Positions 9,362 through 18,710 of a stretch of 64,000 bases of DNA are shown one piece after another. The stretch is from Candidatus Rhodoferax bjergmarkensis. GTDB lineage: Bacteria > Pseudomonadota > Gammaproteobacteria > Burkholderiales > Burkholderiaceae_C. The DNA lies in NCBI GenBank assembly GCA_016708345.1, contig JADJFX010000007.1, forward strand, positions 124,001 through 188,000. Reading direction: 5' to 3'. A model generated the notes under the pieces. That model was not told the DNA's origin. It saw only the letters and a list, made by a program, of their open reading frames with translations, and did no database searches. The translations under genes were made by a program, and so were the position numbers. Numbering within the stretch: position 1 is the stretch's first letter; each line of letters starts with the position of its first letter.

Positions 9362-10246
9362 ATGCACCGTCGCCAATTCCATCTTCACGCGCTGAGCGCC
9401 TGCGCCGCCGCTGCCGCATTGCCGCTGACCGCCTGCTCCACAGCGCAGAGTCAAAGCGCATCCGAGCCATGGTCCCGCATCGAAAAACAATCCACCGGAC
9501 GCATGGGCATCGCCGTGCTCGACACCGCCGATGACAAGTGGGAGGGGCAGCGTCTCGATGAGCGCTTTCCCATGTGCAGCACCTTCAAATGGCTTGCGGC
9601 GGCCCATGTACTGCAACGTGTCGATCAGGGCCGCGAACAGTTGGATAGACGCATCCGTTTCGAGCGCAAGGCGCTGATCGAATACTCGCCCATCACCGAA
9701 CCGCAAGCAGGCAAGAACGGCATGACGCTGGCCGAGCTGTGCCACGCAGCCATCACCGTGAGCGACAACACCGCCGCCAATCTGATTCTGGAAACGCTGG
9801 GCGGTCCGCAAGGCATGACGGCATTTGCGCGCTCGCTCGGTGACGAGGTCACACGTCTCGATCGCTGGGAGCCCGATCTGAACGAAAGCAAACCCGGCGA
9901 TCCGCGCGACACCACCTCGCCGCGCGCCATGGCCACGCTGCTGCAGCAACTGGTGCTGCGCGATGTGCTTTCGCCGCGCAGCCGCGAGCTGCTGGTTCAG
10001 TGGATGCGTGCGACCAGCACCAATCGCAACCGCCTGGCCGCAGGTCTTCCGGAAGGCTGGAAGATCGGCAGCAAGACCGGCTCTTCAGGCACGGGATCGG
10101 TCAACGATGTGGGCGTGTTCTGGCCACCGAATCGCCCGCCCATCATCGCGGCGGTCTACATCACACAAGGCACAGGCAGCACCAAGAACATCGAGCCCGC
10201 GATTGCCGCCGTCGCGCAGCACATCACGCGCGGCGCTGCACGCTGA
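9362..10246 (+). CDS. Class A serine beta-lactamase
   Basis: This 294-aa precursor hydrolyses beta-lactams through an acyl-serine intermediate. Family motifs are all present: CSTFK at residues 72-76 (nucleophile Ser73), SDN at 134-136, E170xxLN174 in the omega loop, and KTG at 238-240. The start at 9362 gives MHRRQF, a twin-arginine-like opening, then a hydrophobic run ending in LTAC, a lipobox. It is therefore probably an exported lipoprotein. An in-frame upstream start at 9251 would bury this signal and is less likely. A Cys precedes the active Ser as in KPC-like enzymes, but the partner Cys after KTG is absent (KTGSSG), so the carbapenemase-type disulfide cannot form. It looks like a resident environmental class A enzyme. 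Its spectrum cannot be read from sequence. Confidence 0.93.
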   Translation: MHRRQFHLHALSACAAAAALPLTACSTAQSQSASEPWSRIEKQSTGRMGIAVLDTADDKWEGQRLDERFPMCSTFKWLAAAHVLQRVDQGREQLDRRIRFERKALIEYSPITEPQAGKNGMTLAELCHAAITVSDNTAANLILETLGGPQGMTAFARSLGDEVTRLDRWEPDLNESKPGDPRDTTSPRAMATLLQQLVLRDVLSPRSRELLVQWMRATSTNRNRLAAGLPEGWKIGSKTGSSGTGSVNDVGVFWPPNRPPIIAAVYITQGTGSTKNIEPAIAAVAQHITRGAAR

Positions 10247-10265
10247 ACCGCTTGCGCTTCACACG

Positions 10266-10719
10266 TCAAAGCCCGAGCAGCCCTTCCACCAGCTCGCGCC
10301 GCGCGAGCTTGCGTGCGTTGCCGCGCTGCCAGTGGTAGATGTCATAACCGTTGGAATACAGCAGCGAGCCATCGGCCAGCACGTCGAACTGCGCAACATG
10401 GCTTGCTATCTCTTCGGGCGCGGCATTGCGGCCCGCCTGCGCGATGAGCTTCCACGACGCAGGCACGAGGTTGCCCGCGTATTCGGGATCGTTGCGCACC
10501 TTGGAGAGTTCGATGCGGCGGCCATGCAGCCACAGCGTGCCGAGGTCCTGATCGAGCTCCGGCGTGCGCGGGCCACCGGCCGAACGCAGCGGCTCCTTGC
10601 CATAGAGCATCGAGAACACGTTCAGATAACCGAACACCGCCTTGCCCAGACGCAGCGGCATCAACAGCGCATCCTTGGCCGCGCCGCCCGCCTTTTCGTG
10701 CAGCGGCTTGTCGGCGGAC
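10266..10719 (-). pseudogene. 3' fragment of an unidentified gene cut by IS91 copy 3
   Basis: A clean frame runs from the IS junction at 10719 leftwards (starting SADKPLHEKAGGAAKD... and ending ...LARRELVEGLLGL), about 150 residues. The internal Met at 10664 is not a natural start, because coding sequence continues upstream to the IS boundary. Recognisable features are few: aromatic patches such as NGYDIYHWQRGN and no catalytic motif I can name. The gene lost its 5' part when IS91 copy 3 arrived or rearranged. It converges on the beta-lactamase gene with a 19-bp gap. Confidence 0.65.
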
Positions 10720-10903
10720 GGATAGGAAATTCAACCGCATGAGGCCAAGTATGTCACGGGTTTGGGGCCACGAAACACGTCTGGCCCTGGCAATTTGAGC
10801 GCTCGCAGCCGCTCAACGACGAGGCCTTGGGTTGCAAGATGGATTTGGGGCTGGCGCGCACGCAGCTGCTCCCCGCAGCAGTCGAAATCACTGCTGGGGT
10901 CCA

Positions 10904-12539
10904 TCACCAATTGATGCGCTGATCCACCTCGTAGTCTGGGGCGGGTTGTGCCGCAATGTCCCAATCTGGCTCGACATCAGCACCCTCGCCCACCTGCGCG
11001 TCACAACCCTCCCACAGCGGTGGCCCACGTGCCGGGGCGATGTGTGGGGGATCGGACTCCACCCCAATGTGATTGAGAATTTGCAGGATATCGGCGCGGT
11101 GGGTGATGAACGCAATCAGGCGCATCTGCCCACCGCACATTGGGCACAGCAGCGGGAATACCTCGTAGACGCGTGCAATCAGCACCGCCCACAGGTAGTG
11201 GGCTGGACGCTTGGGCGGCACCGGCTTGGAAGGCTCGGTCTGGGTTGGGAGTGCGTTGCCTTGCTGCACAACCCCAAATGCGCCCACGCACGCACCCGTG
11301 CTGGCTGGCTCGGCCTGCGCAGTGACCGGTTGCGCAGGTAGCACCTGTGCCAGCGCTGTGACCGCACAGCGCAGTGGCGAATTCGGGGCCAGCACACCAA
11401 AGTAGCGGTGCCGGTGCGTGCGCGGCGGCGGCACCAAGGCCGCAATGCGGTCGATCAGCTCCAGCGGTGTGAGGTGCAGTTCGTCTGCCTTGGCACCGCG
11501 CTTGTCACTGGTGGGCTCGCTGCGCTGTTTGGCGCAGCGGTACACCAGGGCTGCGCCTTCTTTATGCAGCCGATCCATGGCAAAGGGTGGGCGCGCGCAG
11601 TAGCGCAGCAGCCGCTCCAGTGCCGCGCGGTCGTGGGCTTCGATGCACACACCCGCATCCACCGAGAAGCCGCTGTGCTGGTAGGCCAGCATGTCTTTGG
11701 CGTCACAGCTCTCCAGCAGCCCCCGGCCGACGAAGGCGCGCAGGATGCGTTTTTGCAGGGTGGTCTGCACTTGGGCAACGGCATCCGCATCGATGGCGCT
11801 GGCCGGGTGGAAGATGACGCTCGGCGCAGGGGCTGGAGGAACATCCGCGTCGCCCTCGCCCGCCACCGCCTCAATCACCCCATCGACCACGCAGACGTGG
11901 AAATGCACATGCTGGTTCAGGCTGGAGCCGAATCGGTGGATAAAGGCGATGGCCCCGATGTGCAGGGCGGCCTTGTCTACCTGTGCCGCACCGGGGCTGT
12001 GGGTCTGCAGGCTTTGCGCGATGACCCGCAGAAAAATACGCAGCACCATGCCCAGCACTGGCCCGCCCTGCTGCATGAAGTAGCGCAGCCGCTTTGGCAC
12101 CGATAGCACCCACTGGCGCACCGGCAGGCGGGGGAAGACGTGGTCCGTGAGGTGTGCCGCCGTCTCCACCATACGCCGGGTGTTGCACGAGGGGCACACG
12201 CCACGGCCTTTGCAGGAAAAGGCCACAAAGTAGTCGTGGCCGCAGTCGTCACACACCAGGCTCTGGCAAAGCCGTGGGCAAAGATGCCGCATTCCAGATA
12301 TTTGCGAAAGGCTTGGCGGACATAGGGCTTTGGGGTGTGGTGGTCGCCCTGCCCGTCGAACTGGCCTGCGCTGGCCAACTCAAACCAGGTCTCGAAGTGC
12401 TCGGCTATGGTTTGGTAGAGCAGGGTGCGCTCAGGGTGGCGCGGGTTGTAGAGTTTGGATTTGCTGCCCGATTGGCCACCGCTGGCCCACCCGCGTGCGG
12501 GTGTGAGCAGGCTTGCGCGGTACGGGCGGCGACAGGCAT
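10904..12539 (-). pseudogene. IS91-family transposase, copy 3 (frameshifted)
   Basis: The same transposase as the other copies, expected to start at ATG 12539. One base is missing in the proline/glycine-rich N-terminal stretch near 12478. Two extra bases (CA) near 12250 break the frame again just after the first zinc-binding cysteine. The rest, with the HVHFH motif and the C-terminal ending ...DQRINW, is open from 12292 down to 10904. As read, no single protein can be made. Its C-terminal half carries the seven-G version that keeps the normal tail, unlike copy 2. Confidence 0.85.
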
Positions 12540-12674
12540 GGTGCAGCGCCAGAGCGAGCGTATTGGCTCGGGCTGGGTGCACCATGTTACTGTTTTTATA
12601 TCCAGTTATATCCGCTTGGTATGGCTTGACAGGCCATCTGCAGACACTCATTCACTTCTGAATTGATAGCTACC

Positions 12675-12695
12675 TGCGCACGCCAGGCGTGCGCA
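12675..12695. repeat. Dispersed palindrome at terIS side of IS91 copy 3
   Basis: TGCGCACGCC-A-GGCGTGCGCA, identical to the one at 1123-1143 and with the same flanks (GAATTGATAGCTACC on the left, AAAGGCACTATTT on the right). Confidence 0.8.
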
Positions 12696-12808
12696 AAGGC
12701 ACTATTTCTATGCATAAACCCAGCGTCTTGCGCATGGATCGAGCGCCATGGCTCAAGCGTCGCATCGACTCGCTGACGCCCTGCTGCCTGTCCCGACAAG
12801 AGTTTCTT

Positions 12809-13235
12809 TTAGCCCCGCATCCACGTGTGAAAGCGCCCCAGCCAGACCAGCACTTGGTGGGGCGCATGGGCTCGCTTCCATTCCCCGGCCGCATATTTGT
12901 TGGCTTCAGCCAATGTTGGGTAGGTGTGGATGGTACCCAGAATCTTGTTCAGCCCCAGCCCGTGTTTCATGGCCAACACAAACTCCGCCAGCAAATCGCC
13001 CGCGTGTTCACCGACGATGGTCACGCCCAATATTCGGTCTTTGCCGGGCACCGTCAGCACCTTGACAAAACCGTGCGCGGTGCCGTCGGCAATGGCGCGG
13101 TCCAGGTCATCAATACCGTATTGTGTGACTTCATAGGCAACGCCCTTCTCTTTGGCGTCTTGCTCATTGAGGCCCACCCGCGCCACTTCGGGCTCGATAA
13201 AGGTGGCCCACGGCACCACCGAATAGTCCACCTTG
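12809..13235 (-). pseudogene. 3' tail fragment of DedA/disulfide-reductase gene (long)
   Basis: The C-terminal 140 or so codons of the same flavin disulfide reductase that is intact at 18711-20874. They contain the dimerisation domain with IHTYPTLAEANK, where His and Glu act in proton relay in this family. Homology to the intact gene ends at 13235, forty bases beyond the stop codon of the histidine kinase. Unlike the tail by IS91 copy 1, this one differs visibly from the intact gene (by eye about one base in ten), although the adjoining IS sequence is identical. It is therefore an older capture or comes from a second paralogue. Confidence 0.85.
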
Positions 13236-13274
13236 GCTGCCACCGCGCGTTGATCGGCGAGCGGCGTGGCTCGC

Positions 13275-16087
13275 TCAAGCCTGCACAGCAAACTTGCCCG
13301 GCAGGGTGATGACGGTCTCAAAGGCTCGCAGGTCGGCGTCAACGTTGTTGTCCAGCAAATGGATTTCAATGCTGCCGCCTTCGTTTTCCAGAAAGCCCTT
13401 GACCGCGTCCATGCCCACGCCGCGTCCGGACACTTCGGTCACTTTTTCGGCGGTCGAGAAGCCGGAGGCAAAAATCATCTTCGCCACCGTTTCAGGTGAT
13501 GCCGCATTGCCTTCGGGTAGCATGTTTTCTCGATCGCCATTTTGCGAATGCGGCCAATGTTCAGGCCCCTGCCATCGTCGCGCAAGCTCAATTTGAGCTT
13601 GTCGTCTTCGACGCTCATGGCCAGCTGAATGTTGCCCACCTGCGTCTTGCCCGCCGCTTGGCGCACCTCGGCGGTTTCCAGGCCATGGTCAATCGAGTTG
13701 CGCAGCAGATGCACGAACAGGTTTTTCAGCAGACCGCCGATCTGGTTGCGCACCACAATGCCTTGGTCGTCAATGCGGATCACCGGCGGCTCCTTGCCCA
13801 GCTCCTTGGCCAGCGAGGGGATGGACTCGATCACTCCAGAAAGAATCTTGTCGATTTTCTCGGTGCCAATCAGGCTCAGCGTCTTGCCAATTTGGGACAG
13901 CGCTGCGCGCATGGCGGCGAGGTCGGTGGCATCCACCGAATCGACCAGTTGTATCGACTGCGCCACCTGTTCTTTGTCAACCAGCAAGAACTTTTCAACG
14001 CCGCCCCGGCGCCCTGGTCCTTTGCGACCCAGCGTGTGGCTGTTGACCTTGGCGTATTCGTCCACAAGGTTTTTGACCTGCGCCAGTTGCTGCCCCAGCA
14101 TCTCGGAGTCCCAGACCATCTCGGGGTTCTGACGCAACTCATGGTAGGTCTGTTCCGTCTCGTGCACCACGTTGGTCATGTGCAGCAAACCGTAGGTTCT
14201 GGCATTGCCCTTGATGGTGTGCATGTTGCGGAACAGTACGCCGATGACGCCGTCATCCTTTTGGGCGGTTTTCTGGGTAATGACCTCGTTCTCAGCGACA
14301 AACTTGTACGAACTGTCGACGAACTCCTGGAATTTTTCCTGACTGACGGCCAGGATTTCACCAATGATTTCGAGCTCGCGTTTTTGCGCATTGGCTTCTT
14401 TGCCCAAGCGTTTGAGCTCGGTGACGTCGCGGGCGCATAGCATGATTTTCTCAACCACATCGTTGGCATCGCAAATGGGCGACCAACTCAGCTCGATCGA
14501 TTTGACCCGGCCATCTGGCATCGTTTTATCAAATTCGGTGACCATCAAGTGTGAGTTGAATTCGAAGTTCATCCGGTCCTCTCCAACGCAGGCATCCACC
14601 GCCGCTTCTACTTGCGACAGAGGGTCGGAGCCCAGGTTGGTGTTGGAGAACACCAGTTTCATCAGATTCTTGCCGGCAATCTCGTGCGTTTCAAACATGG
14701 TTTCCAGGTAGGCCGAGTACTCGGGGTGGATCACGTTGTTTGCCAATACGGTCAACACGCCCTGTGGCATGTTCTGCATCATGGCCTGGATGTCGTGGGT
14801 CTTTTGGGCCAACTGGGCGGTGCGTTCGGTGACCAGGTGCTCCAGATTGTCGTTGAGCACCTTCAGATCCTTCACCAGAATCTTGTTTTCCACGAAGGTG
14901 TTGGCGAAGGTATTGGAGGCCACATAAAGCATGGTGCCAACAAATATGGCGGTGCCAAAAAACACCATGGCAAAGCTGCTGATGACGCCCAATGAAAGCA
15001 GGATATCGTTGAATCCGGTCACCAAGATGGACGAGATACCAACCAGAAGAATGGCGGAACCAGGTTTCCGATGCTGGATCCCTCGAATCAGCTGATAACA
15101 ACCACCGAATCCGCCTAACAGGACGCCGATGAATAGAAAGGTTTTCACTGGCTGGAAAAGTTCCAGATTGGGGTGAATGGTCATCGTGGCAATGTACAAA
15201 CCCGAAGCGCCCAGCAGCACACCGCCAACCCAGTTGATCTTGGGCGTGAACTTGTGAAAAAACTGCGTGAAGATGTAGAACAAAAAGATGGCGCAAATAC
15301 CGGGGTAATGCAGGTAAAGCATGGTCTCCGGCTCAAACAGTTTGACGAAATAATCGGCTGGCGCGCCAAAAAATGGAAAGATCAAAATACTGGAAGAGCC
15401 GCAAACCAGATAAAGCGCGTACCGGGTCTTGGCGAAAACCAGTAGGAAAAAGAATCCAAAAAACAAAATCACGTACGAGATGATGATGCGCGCCTCACCG
15501 CCCAGGAGCTGGTAGATGACCACACCACGGTCATGCTGGTCGTATTTGCGCAATTCAAAGGGCAATTGGTATACCCCCACCATCAGGGGCGTATCAATGC
15601 GCATGGCCAGCACGTGGTGCGGCTGACTGATCTTGAAACGCACAGGAATGGCCTGAGTTGAAAAATACGGCTCAACATTGATGTTGTTGGGGCGACGGTA
15701 AATTTCTTGACCATCGACGTAGATGTTGACTCGCGCCATGTAGGCATTGACCAAAAGGACGACTTCTTGCCCCACCAGCGAGGGATGGAATTCGAAGTGC
15801 CCGCGGTACCAACCTATGGGAAATACCTTTTTGTCGTTATAGACACCTTTCCACGGCCCCGGTGCCTTGGCCAGTCGCCAGCTGGAAGTATCAAGGTTGA
15901 CGTCCTTGTTTTGGGGGGAATCGTCGCGGGTAAAAAGCCACTTGCCGCTCAATTTCAGTGGCTTGTCCAGACTTTCAATCTGGATTTTGCAGGAGGTGCA
16001 GCCGACTTGATGCGCTGGTGAGTTGGCCGCTGCTTTTGCGAACAAGGAGCAAAAAATCAGCAGCAGCAATGCGAGTCTCGAAAGCAT
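13275..16087 (-). CDS. CheA-like membrane histidine kinase with 7TMR-DISM sensor, one frameshift
   Basis: The protein, about 940 aa, begins with a signal peptide (residues 1-20) and a periplasmic beta-rich 7TMR-DISM extracellular domain. About seven hydrophobic segments follow at roughly 190-400, then a coiled-coil and a PAS-like region. A phosphotransfer (Hpt) domain has the phospho-His in MHTIKGNARTYG, and a CheA-type ATPase has HLLRNSIDHGLE (N box) and DDGRG (G1). A second glycine box (EVSGRGVGMDAV) lies after a frameshift near 13520, where one indel separates frame 13475-16087 from frame 13275-13523. With that corrected the gene is complete and ends GKFAVQA. Lacking its own receiver, it probably phosphorylates a separate response regulator. 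The frameshift may be a base-calling error. Confidence 0.85.
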
Positions 16088-16147
16088 GGGGAAGGTTTCC
16101 TGAAGTGGATAGACAAAAAGCTTGAAGTGGTCACTTGATTTGTTACA

Positions 16148-16176
16148 ACTTTAACCAGTCATTTACAACTTATCAA
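16148..16176 (-). promoter_or_regulatory. Candidate promoter of the histidine kinase gene
   Basis: On the minus strand TTGATA (16176-16171) and TAAAGT (16153-16148) are separated by 17 bases, a fair sigma-70 match, with about 60 bases left to the ATG at 16087. The same stretch has two GTTGTAA direct repeats that could be a regulator site. This is by inspection only. Confidence 0.35.
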
Positions 16177-16361
16177 GCACTACGCCTCTCAACACACGTG
16201 TTTTCCCTTTGTGTGTGGTGCCCAACGCAAAGTGGCTGGGGGCAACCCAGCCACTGGCGGTAAGCTAAACATGCACTATTTTGGTGAGCCAAACTTGTTG
16301 GCCAAATACAGCGCCGCAAAAGCGGTTTGAAGCAAGCGCTCCGTTTAGAAAAATCTCCGGC

Positions 16362-16620
16362 TTATTGGATGCCCAGCAATTGATCCTTGAGTTTCCAATT
16401 GGTCGGCTGTTGCCCCAGCCAGACGCTGGCGATGGCATAGAAAAATTCGGGCTCCTTGAATGGCTCGCCCTGCTGCTTGCCCTTGCCGTTAACCACCAGG
16501 CCGGTGCCCGGAATCCAGTCCAGCGTCACGACGTCACCCTCGACAAAAGTCTTGGCTGTGGAAAAAATCTCACCCATGCGCATCAGGCCCGGAATGAGTT
16601 TGGACAACTCACTGCGGGAC
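16362..16620 (-). pseudogene. Chalcone-isomerase-like protein, C-terminal fragment
   Basis: About 85 codons resembling the C-terminus of bacterial chalcone-isomerase-fold (lipo)proteins: a GDVVTLDWIPGTG strand pair, QGEPFKEPEFF, then an IWLG-like ASVWLGQQP segment and a final LLGIQ. The fold binds fatty acids or small ligands, and the bacterial versions have no proven isomerase activity. The 5' part is gone: IS91 copy 4 begins at 16621 inside the gene, and the apparent start codon is supplied by the IS end. It lies upstream of the kinase on the same strand, separated by a 274-bp AT-rich spacer. Confidence 0.6.
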
Positions 16621-16815
16621 GGATAGGCCATTCAACCGCCCTAGCCGAAGTATCGCGCCCCGGTATAGCCTTCGAGCCCCGTGAAAACCCTGAGTTTCTT
16701 GCCCGCGTTGCTGGTTCACCAGCAAAATGCACCGTCGCCAGAGCCTATAGCGCTGCTGCGGGTGCGTCGGGCGCAGGCCTACCCTGCAGCGATTCAAAAT
16801 CGTCGCTTCGCCCAT

Positions 16816-18441
16816 TCACCAACTGATGCGCTGGTCTACCTCGTAGTCGGGGGCTGGTTGCTCTGCTAAATCCCAACCCGACTCGCTTTGCACCCCTTCA
16901 CCTGTCTGCGCATCACCACCGTCCTCCCACAGCGGTGGCCCGCGTGCCGGGGAGATGTGCGGGGGATCAGACTCCACCCCGATGTGGTTCAGAATCTTCT
17001 TGATCTGCGTGCCCTCGGTAATGAACGCAATCAGACGCATCTGGCCACCGCACTTTGGGCACAGCAGCGGGAAAACCTCGTAAATGCGGGCGATCAAAAC
17101 GGCCCACAGGTAGTGCGCTGGGCGCTTGGGCGGCACCGGCTCTGCAGGCCCGCTCTGGCCTGGGAGCACATTGCCCAGCGGTGCCACACCAGGCGCACCC
17201 TCCCCCGTGGTGCTCGGCTGCGCCGTGGCCGGGTGGGCCGGTGCTGCAAGCGCTGTGACCGCAGCCCTGAGCGGCGAATTCGGGGCCAGCACACCAAAGT
17301 AGCGGTGCCGATGCGTGCGTGGTGGCGGCACCAGGGCTGCTATGCGGTCGATCAGCTCCAGCGGTGTGAGGGTGATTTCGTCTGCCTTGGCACCGCGCTT
17401 GTCACTGGTGGGCTCGCTGCGCTGCTTGGCACAGCGGTACACTAGGGCAGCGCCCTCTTTGCGAAGGCGGTCCATGGCAAAGGGCGGGCGGGCGCAGTAG
17501 CGCAGTAAGCGCTCCAGCGCAGCGCGGTCGTGTGCTTGGATGCACACACCGGCATCCACCGAGAAGCCGCTGTGCGTGTAGGCCAGCATGTCTTTGGCGT
17601 CACAACTCTCCAGCAGGCCCCGAGCGACGAAGGCGCGCAGGATGCGTTTTTGCAGGGTGGTCTGCACTTGGGCAACGGCATCCGCATCGATGGCGCTGGC
17701 CGGGTGGAAGATGACGCTCGGCGCAGGGGCTGGAGGAACATCCGCGTCGCCCTCGCCCGCCACCGCCTCAATCACCCCATCGACCACGCAGACGTGGAAA
17801 TGCACATGCTGGTTCAGGCTGGAGCCGAATCGGTGGATAAAGGCGATGGCCCCGATGTGCAGGGCGGCCTTGTCTACCTGTGCCGCACCGGGGCTGTGGG
17901 TCTGCAGGCTTTGCGCGATGACCCGCAGAAAAATACGCAGCACCATGCCCAGCACTGGCCCGCCCTGCTGCATGAAGTAGCGCAGCCGCTTTGGCACCGA
18001 TAGCACCCACTGGCGCACCGGCAGGCGGGGAAGACGTGGTCCGTGAGGGTGTGCCGCCGTCTCCACCATACGCCGGGTGTTGCACGAGGGGCACACGCCA
18101 CGGCCTTTGCAGGAAAAGGCCACAAAGTAGTCGTGGCCGCAGTCGTCACACCAGGCTCTGGCAAAGCCGTGGGCAAAGATGCCGCATTCCAGATATTTGC
18201 GAAAGGCTTGGCGGACATAGGGCTTTGGGGTGTGGTGGTCGCCCTGCCCGTCGAACTGGCCTGCGCTGGCCAACTCAAACCAGGTCTCAAAGTGCTCGGC
18301 TATGGTTTGGGTAGAGCAGGGTTCGCTCAGGGTGGCGCGGGGGACCTTGTAGAGTTTGGATTTGCTGCCCGATTGGCCACCCGCTGGCCCACCCGCGTGC
18401 GGGTGTGAGCAGGCTTGCGCGGTACGGGCGGCGACAGGCAT
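16816..18441 (-). CDS. IS91-family transposase, copy 4
   Basis: 541 aa in one open frame, with zinc pairs CDDC and CPSC, the HVHFH motif and the normal C-terminus ...DQRISW. Two short stretches are out of frame and then restored. Near 18310-18355 compensating indels turn YNPRHPERTLLYQT into a garbled segment, and near 18030-18045 they do the same to AHLTDHVFPR. Both lie outside the zinc and HUH motifs, so activity is possible, or they are sequencing errors. It is the only copy besides copy 2 with a nearly full-length frame. Confidence 0.85.
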   Translation of the reverse strand: MPVAARTAQACSHPHAGGPAGGQSGSKSKLYKVPRATLSEPCSTQTIAEHFETWFELASAGQFDGQGDHHTPKPYVRQAFRKYLECGIFAHGFARAWCDDCGHDYFVAFSCKGRGVCPSCNTRRMVETAAHPHGPRLPRLPVRQWVLSVPKRLRYFMQQGGPVLGMVLRIFLRVIAQSLQTHSPGAAQVDKAALHIGAIAFIHRFGSSLNQHVHFHVCVVDGVIEAVAGEGDADVPPAPAPSVIFHPASAIDADAVAQVQTTLQKRILRAFVARGLLESCDAKDMLAYTHSGFSVDAGVCIQAHDRAALERLLRYCARPPFAMDRLRKEGAALVYRCAKQRSEPTSDKRGAKADEITLTPLELIDRIAALVPPPRTHRHRYFGVLAPNSPLRAAVTALAAPAHPATAQPSTTGEGAPGVAPLGNVLPGQSGPAEPVPPKRPAHYLWAVLIARIYEVFPLLCPKCGGQMRLIAFITEGTQIKKILNHIGVESDPPHISPARGPPLWEDGGDAQTGEGVQSESGWDLAEQPAPDYEVDQRISW

Positions 18442-18576
18442 GGTGCAGCGCCAGAGCGAGCGTATTGGCTCGGGCTGGGTGCACCATGTTACTGTTTTTA
18501 TATCCAGTTATATCCGCTTGGTATGGCTTGACAGGCCATCTGCAGACACTCATTCACTTCTGAATTGATAACTACC

Positions 18577-18597
18577 TGCGCACGCCAGGCGTGCGCA
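18577..18597. repeat. Dispersed palindrome at terIS side of IS91 copy 4
   Basis: TGCGCACGCC-A-GGCGTGCGCA again. Here it lies about 115 bases downstream of the stop codon of the DedA/disulfide-reductase gene. Confidence 0.8.
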
Positions 18598-18710
18598 AAG
18601 GCACTATTTCTATGCATAAACCCGGCGTCTTGCGCATGGATTGAGCGTCATGGCTCAAGCCTCACATCGACTCGCTGATGCCCTAATGCCTGTCCCGATA
18701 AGAGTTTCTT

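Larger units (their letters stand above)
10720..12695 (-). mobile_element. IS91-family element, copy 3 (mosaic)
   Basis: The left end is GGATAGGAAATTCAACC. From 10720 to about 11727 it matches copy 2 apart from the single-base indel. From 11777 to about 12700 it matches copies 1 and 4. The crossover lies in a shared block at 11728-11776. The right end is at the palindrome 12675-12695. Confidence 0.85.
16621..18597 (-). mobile_element. IS91-family element, copy 4
   Basis: The oriIS-side end GGATAGGCCATTCAACCGCC differs slightly from copies 2 and 3. The left third of the element (16621 to about 17450) is the most divergent of the set, while the right part is near-identical to copy 1. It sits between a chalcone-isomerase-like fragment and the stop codon of the DedA/disulfide-reductase gene. 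The right boundary is placed at the palindrome at 18577-18597. Confidence 0.85.

Noticed and set aside
9362..10246. Carbapenemase of KPC or NMC type
   Set aside because: The second cysteine of the defining disulfide is absent after KTG.
1..18600. Composite transposon formed by IS copies with terminal inverted repeats
   Set aside because: The elements are IS91-type, all in one orientation, with no terminal inverted repeats or target duplications, so a classical composite transposon model does not fit.
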